In this document: piece by piece, positions 1-6,500 of the stretch
Layout of the letters: each line of letters begins with the position of its first letter
Position numbering within the stretch: position 1 is the stretch's first letter
Notes under the pieces: model-generated
Seen by the model: the letters and a program-made list of their open reading frames with translations, nothing else
Database searches by the model: none
What the model was told of the DNA's origin: nothing
Assembly (NCBI GenBank): GCA_002720055.1
Contig: PBGH01000005.1
Coordinates: forward strand, 1 to 10,515
Source: Methanobacteriota archaeon
Lineage (GTDB): Archaea; Thermoplasmatota; Poseidoniia; Poseidoniales; Thalassarchaeaceae
Direction: 5' to 3'
Length of the DNA: 10,515 bases
Translations under genes and position numbers: made by a program

Positions 1-35
1 CGAGCCGAGCCATCCCCCAATCGGGTTGTAGCATC
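1..35 (-). rRNA. 23S ribosomal RNA, 5' end only (cut by window edge)
   Basis: Read on the minus strand from about base 35, the sequence goes GCTAC, then a short pairing segment, then GGGGGATGGCTCGGCTCG up to base 1. GGATGGCTCGGCTC is the strongly conserved start of archaeal 23S rRNA, and GCTAC about 15 nt before it matches the usual mature 5' region. Only about 35 nt of the gene is present; the rest lies beyond base 1. The exact mature 5' end is estimated by comparison with remembered archaeal 23S genes. Upstream (higher coordinates) is a leader and then a protein operon; no 16S gene is seen. Confidence 0.82.
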
Positions 36-200
36 GTTATTTCTTATTTGTACTCACTAATGTGAGGCCTCTGGTGTCCAGGCATATCAATTCTGGTATC
101 TCTGGCCACCTCGTCTCCCCGCAGGGCGGAGCAGCCTCAACCACTTACCCTAATACGTGGCGTATTAGAGCGCACAAAGCAGACTTCCGACCGACCTATG
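36..200 (-). other. Pre-23S rRNA leader with several hairpins
   Basis: No credible reading frame lies between the zinc-ribbon stop (261) and the 23S 5' end. The stretch is richer in G+C and in inverted repeats than the neighbouring genes. Visible stems are CTAATACG/CGTATTAG (150-157 with 161-168, 3-nt loop, perfect 8 bp), a bulged CTCCCCGC/GCGGAG stem (115-131), and CTCAC/GTGAG (53-57 with 62-66, 4-nt loop) just ahead of the 23S start. This is the expected position of the transcribed leader and the 5' half of the 23S processing stem, whose partner would lie beyond the far end of 23S outside the window. That role is inferred; the hairpins are seen directly. Confidence 0.55.
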
Positions 201-222
201 GTATTTGAACAAGACGGGAGAA

Positions 223-230
223 GATATACA
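223..230 (-). promoter_or_regulatory. Possible TATA box for the 23S transcript
   Basis: On the minus strand the sequence TGTATATC lies here, about 190 nt before the mature 23S end. A start site about 25 nt downstream would fall near base 200, giving a leader that includes all three hairpins. The match to an archaeal TATA box is partial and there is no strong purine-rich BRE in front. TTCAAATA at 203-210 is a competing candidate. Read-through from the protein operon upstream is also possible. Confidence 0.28.
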
Positions 231-260
231 TCCGATAGTTGCCAATAGCACATTTTGGAA

Positions 261-491
261 TCATTTTTTGAATACTAATGGTGCGAATTCAATCCCATAT
301 AGCATGTCAGCTTCGTCATATATTTTGGGGGCATGAATGATGCCAAAGGGGAGGTCGAATTTCTCACGGTGAGATTTTGAATCAATAATGCTAGAATTAT
401 CGTCTATTTCACTACCGCAAGCAACACAAACTAGAGAATTGCTGGCAGGCATACCACAAGTTTTGCATACAAAACTGGTCGGTTCAGCCAT
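261..491 (-). CDS. Small zinc-ribbon protein, function unknown (76 aa)
   Basis: A 76-residue protein with two CxxC pairs, C9-x2-C12 and C22-x2-C25 (contexts VCKTCG and VCVACG), spaced as in a compact zinc ribbon or zinc knuckle. The rest is an acidic, Ser-rich linker and a C-terminal segment (GIIHAPKIYDEADMLYGIEF) with no family that I recognise. There is no signal peptide or membrane segment, so it should be cytosolic. The ATG lies only 4 nt after the transporter stop codon, with a weak GAGTGA ribosome site overlapping that stop, so it is probably co-translated as the last protein gene of the operon. It is followed directly by the 23S leader. Short archaeal zinc ribbons often bind nucleic acid or act in complexes, but nothing here shows which. 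The coding call rests on the Cys pattern and the tight spacing. Confidence 0.7.
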   Translation of the reverse strand: MAEPTSFVCKTCGMPASNSLVCVACGSEIDDNSSIIDSKSHREKFDLPFGIIHAPKIYDEADMLYGIEFAPLVFKK

Positions 492-495
492 AGAT

Positions 496-2103
496 TCACT
501 CTACTTCGTAGTCTATGGCAGATTTCCTAGGGGGAGGGCCGTAAATCATTGGAGTCAATGACAAAGATGCGATCATCATTACAGCTATAATGGATGCAGG
601 AATAATTTGGTTTGACCATTCGATAGCGTACCTAACAATACAGTAAGCTGTAGCCAGTGCCACACTAAGAAGCATTATTGGATATCCAGTCTTGAAGAAT
701 CTATTGAATGAGATATCATGACCAGCCTCTTCGGCCAGTCCTGCAGCTACTACGTTTGCTGAGGCCCCAATTATAGTTCCGTTCCCTCCTAGACATGCGC
801 CGAGAGCCAAAGCCCAAGCCAATGGAGCAAGATCTAACCCTAACTCTGGATCCTCGGCCAGCTTGATTACAACAGGAACCATGGTAGCAGTGTACGGGAT
901 ATTATCGATGAAAGCGGAAGCAATCGCTGAAACCCATAAGAGTAGAAGCACTGAGATCATCAGCCTATTCTTTTCAGAAGTCCCCTTGATAGTATCTGAT
1001 ATTCCGTCAGCTATGGTGTCGATCATTCCCATATGCTCAAGTCCGTGTATCATGATGAATAGTCCCGCGAAGAAAATAATCGTAGTCCATTCAACCGCAT
1101 CGAGTTGTTCTTCTACGTGATGCGGCGAAGTAACTAGTAGCATCAAAACTGCCCCCCCTAATGCTATTGTGGCCACAGTTAAGAGTTCGTGATGAAATGA
1201 TGAGTGTGCGAAGAATGCTATAATTACCAGAGCGAGAATCGCACCTGACTTTTTCAGAAGCTGAACATCCTTGATACCATATCTTAGTCTCAGAAGATCT
1301 ATGTTCCGATGCTTCTCACCGGATAGTCCCGAGGATTCAAGACGAGATAATAACCAGAATGATGGAGCCATACAGATCACCACCGCTGGGCCAACATGAA
1401 TTATGAAATCCAAGAATGTGATTCCCTGCCCATCCAAACCTGTCCCAGAAAGGGCCTGGGGGGATAGCTGTGCTCCAATGATGATATTTGGAGGATCACC
1501 AATTTGAGTTGCTGCACCACCTATGTTCGAGAACATTACTTCTGCGATAATTAAAGGGATTGGTTCTAAGTCCAACACTTTAGCAATCTGAATAGTTACG
1601 GGAACAATTAGTAGAATTGTTGTGACGTTGTCTAGGAAAGCCGAGAATACAGCTGTTATGGTACAGAGAATCACGGTTAGTCTCCATATTGATCCACCAC
1701 TAAGGGCATAGGCTTGGACCGCGGCCCACTCGAAAATACCAGTCTTACCCAATATATCCACTATGACCATCATACCAATCAGTAAACCGATAGTTTCCTC
1801 ATCGATCCAAGTCACTACAGTCCCCAAGTCTGGACCATCTCCGATAATGTGTAGAGTCACAACAGCGGCTACACCTCCAACAGCCGCAGCCAAGGCCCTG
1901 TGCATAACTTCGAAAATTATCAAAGTGTATACTGCAATGAGTATCGCGAACGCAGCAGGAACTGCCCAACTAGGCATATTTGGGGGTTCCCAAACCCCTG
2001 TACTGGTTGATGCCGCCAATACGGAAGGAACGGATAGAGTCAGCAATAGTATGCCCAGAATTGGGATTGACGCATAACCCGGTAGACGCTTAGTCTTCAT
2101 CAT
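496..2103 (-). CDS. ArsB/NhaD-superfamily ion transporter (CitMHS-like fold), 535 aa
   Basis: A polytopic membrane protein with roughly 11-12 hydrophobic segments in two homologous halves, as in the ion transporter superfamily that includes ArsB, NhaD, SLC13 and the mammalian P protein. Each half carries its re-entrant signature: FLDNVTT (D158) with NIGGAATQIGDPPN (G202-N206) in the first, and FIDNIPYTATMVP (D400) with LGGNGTIIGASAN in the second. The N-terminus (LGILLLTLSVPSVLAAS) looks like a cleavable signal or an extra helix, as in P-protein-like members. The ion is not readable from sequence: Na+/H+ exchange, arsenite or an organic anion are all possible, and no ArsA or ArsR is nearby. 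I chose the ATG at 2103 because GGAGGG stands 8 nt before it. A GTG at 2136, overlapping the yhbY stop, would add 11 residues but lacks such a site. The gene follows yhbY and precedes the zinc ribbon by 4 nt. Confidence 0.88.
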   Translation of the reverse strand: MMKTKRLPGYASIPILGILLLTLSVPSVLAASTSTGVWEPPNMPSWAVPAAFAILIAVYTLIIFEVMHRALAAAVGGVAAVVTLHIIGDGPDLGTVVTWIDEETIGLLIGMMVIVDILGKTGIFEWAAVQAYALSGGSIWRLTVILCTITAVFSAFLDNVTTILLIVPVTIQIAKVLDLEPIPLIIAEVMFSNIGGAATQIGDPPNIIIGAQLSPQALSGTGLDGQGITFLDFIIHVGPAVVICMAPSFWLLSRLESSGLSGEKHRNIDLLRLRYGIKDVQLLKKSGAILALVIIAFFAHSSFHHELLTVATIALGGAVLMLLVTSPHHVEEQLDAVEWTTIIFFAGLFIMIHGLEHMGMIDTIADGISDTIKGTSEKNRLMISVLLLLWVSAIASAFIDNIPYTATMVPVVIKLAEDPELGLDLAPLAWALALGACLGGNGTIIGASANVVAAGLAEEAGHDISFNRFFKTGYPIMLLSVALATAYCIVRYAIEWSNQIIPASIIAVMMIASLSLTPMIYGPPPRKSAIDYEVE

Positions 2104-2111
2104 TACCTGTT

Positions 2112-2117
2112 CCCTCC
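2112..2117 (-). promoter_or_regulatory. Ribosome binding site that fixes the transporter start
   Basis: GGAGGG on the minus strand, 8 nt before the ATG at 2103, is the strongest Shine-Dalgarno match in this operon. It argues for the ATG and against the upstream in-frame GTG at 2136, which would place this site inside the coding region. Confidence 0.7.
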
Positions 2118-2135
2118 AAGTTGTACATATGAACA

Positions 2136-2417
2136 CTACTGGAGGCTGTATCTCCAGAACACGGCAATATTGCCCCTTTGGAAAACAATGGTCGAACCCG
2201 TCCTATCTGCGATTAGAGAAAAAAGCTCTTTCCTGTTTTTCCTATTGGATGTGACTCCCTTGTTGGCCTTAATCTTCACCAGATCTCTCCTTTTGAGCTG
2301 GTCAATTAGTTCAGTCAATAGGGGCTCTGTAATTCCTTCCTTACCTACTCTCATGGTAACCTCAAGATCATGGCTCTTGGCCATATTAGAAATTTTTTTA
2401 GGGACCTCCCTACTCAT
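2136..2417 (-). CDS. YhbY/CRS1 (CRM domain) family RNA-binding protein
   Basis: A single CRM domain protein of 93 residues from the ATG at 2417. Family marks are the GxxG-type loop in VGKEGITEPLLTELIDQL (GKEG at residues 25-28), the following KRRDLVKIKAN strand, and the C-terminal GSTIVFQRGNIAVFWR strand pair. CRM proteins bind structured RNA; bacterial YhbY associates with the pre-50S subunit, and the archaeal copies are presumed to act in ribosome assembly. Length fits the family. The start is uncertain: a TTG at 2432 (98 residues) has GAGGGG upstream, but the ATG at 2417 has GGATGTGA, one mismatch from the ideal GGAGGTGA, 5 nt before it. Either start overlaps the end of rnp4 (8 or 23 nt), so the two genes are probably translationally coupled. 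rnp4-yhbY linkage is known in other euryarchaea. Confidence 0.88.
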   Translation of the reverse strand: MSREVPKKISNMAKSHDLEVTMRVGKEGITEPLLTELIDQLKRRDLVKIKANKGVTSNRKNRKELFSLIADRTGSTIVFQRGNIAVFWRYSLQ

Positions 2418-2751
2418 TTTCTTCACATCCAAAATCTGGCCCCTCTCTGTTCACTCTTCCGCATCTTAAACAAGTAGTGGTGATTCTTTTTGAAGCGATC
2501 CTCACCCTAGATGTCCTTCCAGGAATCAATGACTCCTTACATGTTCTGCATATCAGTCTTCTGACCTTGGGGGTGGGTCTAATTCCATGCTTTTTTCCGA
2601 GAAATAAAATATGCCTTGCAGCATTGTCTGAAATCTTAGAGCTGTTTGATATCCCTCGTTCAAAGACCCTGGAAAGTGAGTTCATGGCTAATCTAGCGCC
2701 ATCTTTTCGATTTATTCTAGTCCTACGAGATCTCCTGTCACTAGGAACCAT
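2410..2751 (-). CDS. rnp4: RNase P protein component 4 (Rpp21/Rpr2 family)
   Basis: A basic 113-residue protein. The first half is helical and Arg-rich (NAARHILFLGKKHGI), and the second half is a zinc ribbon with ligands C68-x2-C71 and C94-x2-C97 (CRTC and CLRC), including the family segment SLIPGRTSRVRI between the pairs. This is the layout of archaeal Rnp4, homologous to human Rpp21, which with Rnp1 binds the specificity domain of RNase P RNA and helps cleave 5' leaders from pre-tRNA. The ATG at 2751 has GAGGA 6 nt upstream, and that site overlaps the adk stop codon, which points to coupled translation. The end overlaps the yhbY start. The tail after the second Cys pair holds one extra Cys (C109) and is acidic. 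The RNase P RNA gene is not in this window. Confidence 0.9.
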   Translation of the reverse strand: MVPSDRRSRRTRINRKDGARLAMNSLSRVFERGISNSSKISDNAARHILFLGKKHGIRPTPKVRRLICRTCKESLIPGRTSRVRIASKRITTTCLRCGRVNREGPDFGCEENE

Positions 2752-2760
2752 TGTTATTCC

Positions 2761-3384
2761 TCAAAGGGTTTCAATCGCTGATTTTACCTTTTGTCCAACC
2801 TTTTCGATTGGCCCTGAGCCGTCTATTGATATGAGAATTCCCTTTTCTTGGTACCATTCCCCAAGTGGCTTTGTCTGTTCGTGGTAAGCTTCAAGTCGGT
2901 TTCTTACGGTTTCCTCGGTATCATCCTTTCTCTGGACCAGCCTATGTTGAATATCTTCAGGTGCGGGCTTGAAAGTGATATGATAAATCTCACCAGTCTC
3001 GGGATCCATCCTTCTACCTACAATTCTACTAACTATTTCTTCATCCGGTACACCAATAGATATTACTGCGGAAACCTCTGTTATCTCCTCCAGTGCTTCT
3101 GCCTGTGGAATTGTCCTAGGAAAACCATCGAATAGGACTCCATGTAATGCATCATTTTTCCTCAATCTTTCTTTTATCAGACCAATTATTATCTGGTCAG
3201 GTACGAGTTTACCAGATTCCATGAAAGACTTTGCCTCTAAACCCAATTTCGTCCCTTCAGAAAGGGCGGATCTCAACATATCTCCTGTCGAAATCTGGGG
3301 CTTACCCGTTAGTTCGACAATTACTGAGGCCTGAGTTCCCTTGCCTGCTCCGGGGGGCCCGAATAGCACTATTGATCCAGACAT
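2761..3384 (-). CDS. adk: Adenylate kinase, bacterial-type long form (207 aa)
   Basis: Catalyses ATP + AMP to 2 ADP in the cytosol. Visible parts are the P-loop GPPGAGKGT (residues 9-17), the AMP-binding ISTGDMLRSAL, the DGFPRT motif, and a LID from G123 (GRRMDPETGEIYH) to RKDDTEETVRNRL. The LID has no cysteines, so it is not the zinc-binding form, and it is a few residues shorter than in the E. coli enzyme. This is the bacterial/eukaryotic Adk family, distinct from the AdkA type common in many archaea. The frame stays open upstream to 3483, but that extension would overlap the protease gene and precede the P-loop by over 40 residues; the ATG at 3384 puts the P-loop at the normal distance. 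No clear ribosome site stands before it, and a 38-nt gap separates it from the protease stop. Confidence 0.92.
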   Translation of the reverse strand: MSGSIVLFGPPGAGKGTQASVIVELTGKPQISTGDMLRSALSEGTKLGLEAKSFMESGKLVPDQIIIGLIKERLRKNDALHGVLFDGFPRTIPQAEALEEITEVSAVISIGVPDEEIVSRIVGRRMDPETGEIYHITFKPAPEDIQHRLVQRKDDTEETVRNRLEAYHEQTKPLGEWYQEKGILISIDGSGPIEKVGQKVKSAIETL

Positions 3385-3422
3385 GAGTGCCCGTCGAAGT
3401 TCTAGGAGAAAAATGAACCGCT

Positions 3423-3500
3423 CTAAGGTCCGTTCTGTTCCCACCAAATGTGACCATATGCTACCCACTGTTCCATAGTCCATCCTTCCGGCAAGCCGGT
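3423..3500 (-). other. C-terminal Trp-rich cytosolic motif of the protease
   Basis: The last ~25 residues (about 1568-1592) read LPEGWTMEQWVAYGHIWWEQ, then NGP. They follow a Pro/Leu-rich linker and lie on the cytosolic side of the membrane helix if the protein is type I. Four Trp in this stretch, against an acidic and disordered-looking preceding linker, suggest a short folded helical motif rather than a random tail. From memory, similar GWTMEQW/YG endings occur in other Poseidoniales surface proteins; I cannot verify this here. Confidence 0.5.
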
Positions 3501-6500
3501 CAAGGGAAGAGGCAATGCTCCCTCTGGAACTTGGTGAGTAGGGAGTGTTGGGATTGAGGATTGTAACATTTCTTCGATCTCAGAATCTGAGACGTCTCCA
3601 GTTACTACGTCCCCAGTAGTGGAAGTGTCGAGAGCTGCTGCCCTTCTTTCCTCTTGAGAACCGGCTTGAAGAGCAGAGCCTCTAGGGATTAACTCCTGAT
3701 CTGAATCCAGAGGGCTGAACTTATTCCTTGCTCTAACTCCTACAGCAACTATGCCCACCATAGCTAGTAAAAACAAAACTGCTAAGGACCAAGAAGGTAA
3801 TCCTATTGAGCTCAAAAGTCCGGAAATTCCGCCTTCATTGGCAGTTTCGGACTTACTAATCTGAATCTGAATAGTTGAATTAGTGGAGAAGGAGAGTGTT
3901 TCGTTGGCTGTTGAGTTTGCATAAATTTCTATTTGTTTGAGACCATCTTCTGAGGATTTTCGTGGAGTGATTTTGAAAGATACTGTGAACGACTCTCCTA
4001 TTTCGATATTTTCGATATTACTTGGCTCAATTATTACTGCCCAACCCTCTGGAGTACTGGATTCAATTGACGCTCCCGAATTCGTATTTCCAGAATTGAT
4101 TATTTCCAGAGAAAATTCTACTTGCTCGTTTTCAGGGATCCCCTGTAATTCTGGAATATTGGCGGGTATTTGTCCGATTTCTATCCAGACAGATGGAAGA
4201 ACAGTAACATCAATTTCAACTGTAACTACTTCTTTGGATAGAGTTCTTGAAGATGTGGACTCTATAATTACCGGTACCTTTTCAGTGATTTCTCCGGATG
4301 GAGTTCCTGCTGGTAACTCCAGGGCCACAGTGATTACAGAGTCCCGATTCATATCCATAGAAAATGCATTACCTGAGATGAATCCACCAGACCAACCATT
4401 TGGCAGGGTACCCATTGTTAATTCTATTAGCAAGTCGACATTTCCCGAATTATGTAGGAAGATATTCGAATTACCAGACTGCCCTATGGCGATCGAAAAA
4501 CCATCTTGAATATCTATGTCGAGTGTTGTGATTTCCTTGACTTCCAAGACCGAAGCATTAGTAGCAATTTCATCTCCAAGATAGGTTTTCATGGTCACAG
4601 TATTCCTGTCTCCCATTCCAGCATTGAGGGGGACTATTGTTCGAATAGTAATATTTGTCGATGTTCCGGGAGAAACGGTAATTTCTATCTCAGTGACTGG
4701 TTCAATAGGAGGGCCATCGGTAGAAATGTATGCTTGAATGGGCCAAGAGTTACTGGAAGATAAAGCTCTTACTTGGAAATCTAAAGGGATATTACCAAGA
4801 TTCGTAAGGGTGAGATGGGTTGAAATTGTCTCACCGTTAAGAACAGCGCGTGAGTCGGAGATAGCAAGTGGACCGAGTGGGATTCCAGACGAATCAAAAA
4901 TCTGAGTAGAGAAAACTCCACTCTCCAAGATCGTAACCACTGCATTATCAATTCTCTGTAGTGAAGGATCATTTACTGAAGTAGTAACACATGATACCGA
5001 ATTAGTAGCTCCGGCAGGAAGGCCGGACGAAGAAGAAGGAATCTTAACAGAAATAGTTACAAAAACGAATTGGAGTCTGCTTAGGGGCCCTATGGTAGTT
5101 TCTGAAGACTGGCTACTCCCTACATGGACAATCCATCTATCCTCAGTTTCACATGAAATGCTGTATTCAGTAGGGCCGTTGCCAATATTCTTCACAGAAA
5201 GTGAAAAGGAGGCGAATTTATCTGGTTCTGCCCCAAGGCTTTCGGTTCCAGCTGGAATTGTGAAAATCCCTTCAACCCTGTCAACTTCAACCGACAGACG
5301 TGCAGAATGAGATATAGTCGGGGTCATTTTATCCATTAGAGTCAGATCTGTGACGAAAACCCCAGGTAAAGCGAACTGGCTTTCCAAATCTGCATCTTCA
5401 TCTGTTAAATTCAATGTGATTGTCACCCTATCGCCAGATTCGCCGAATGGAGATAGATTCCAAGGCCCTTCTTCATTTAGGGTCTTAGACCACTCATCTT
5501 GAGGGGTTTGTAGAATTCCAGATTCGTCTATAAGTTGCATTGGGGATATAGCTAGTTCTACGGTAATTTGAGATGTACCTTCGTTGAGAAGTTCAAGCTC
5601 AAATGTTGCCCAACTTACCAAACTTGGATCTATGTTTCTCAACTTAGCGGACTCTGATTCTTCGAAGTCTGAAGGGTAAGATCCATCTTCAAGGAGTGGA
5701 GTGAGTCGGACACCAATCTCTCTGACTTCAAAGAGTAGTTCGAAGACATTATTATCCGTACCAGAAAATTCGTCATTCAACTCATCGACCTCAGATAGGG
5801 AGTCCAGAGTTAGTCTGACTAAATGATTGCCAGTTGTTGAGAAAGAATGGTAGACTGAAAAAGTCTCTACGGATCCACCTTCTAGAGCAGGCATTTGGAA
5901 ATTGCCAATTACAGAGCCATCTGAAGTATCTTCAAGAGAAATAGAGTATTCTCCTGAGGTTGCAGCTGCTTGATTAATCCATGAAAGTTGGAAGGAAATC
6001 GTATCTCCCTTCAAAGGGGATGTATCTGAAGAATAGATTGAATCGGGGACAACTGTAAGATCTGCACCCTGTGTCTCTTCTGCCGATGCATGTATGACGA
6101 TTGAGTAATCTTGTAGGAATCCTCCAGAATGTCCTACTTGTACAGTCCATAGACCTGATTCTGTTGATTGGATACGAATTCGTTCCAGATTATTTAATTC
6201 GTCTCTAACGCTCGAAATTTGACTAAAGCCATTAACGAAATCGTTGCCCATATATTGGTCCCCATTTGGAGAAGTTACAATCAAATCGAGGTCGTTAACT
6301 AGCCTACTGGAGTTTTGATCTGCTGATGCTGAGCCTTCTCGGTCGTTCCAAGCCAGAGAGACATCTATTCCTGAATCATCGAACAATTCGAAAGTATAGA
6401 TGAAGCTGTGACCGGGCAATAATTGTCTTTCTTGATCAAAAAGAACGGACTGGTTTGTTCCTTCCTTCTGTGGGAATATACTATTCGAAACATTTAGCTG

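Noticed and set aside
60..200. SRP RNA suspected from GGCGGAGCAGCC on the plus strand
   Set aside because: GGAGCAGCC resembles helix 8 of SRP RNA, but the opposing strand and tetraloop do not give the conserved loops, and the minus strand continues into an unmistakable 23S 5' end.
2104..2136. GTG start for the transporter at 2136
   Set aside because: It overlaps the yhbY stop but has no ribosome site, while GGAGGG stands 8 nt before the ATG at 2103.
3405..3415. T-run terminator between the protease and adk
   Set aside because: Only five T residues on the minus strand with no stem; too weak to call.
3385..3483. Longer adk frame starting at 3483
   Set aside because: It would add 33 residues with no family similarity, overlap the end of the protease gene by about 60 nt, and push the P-loop away from the N-terminus.
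3937..4763. Plus-strand open frames (190 and 85 residues) across the protease gene
   Set aside because: They lie opposite clear Ig-like coding sequence, show no domain signature, and have skewed Ser/Ile-rich composition typical of antisense shadows.
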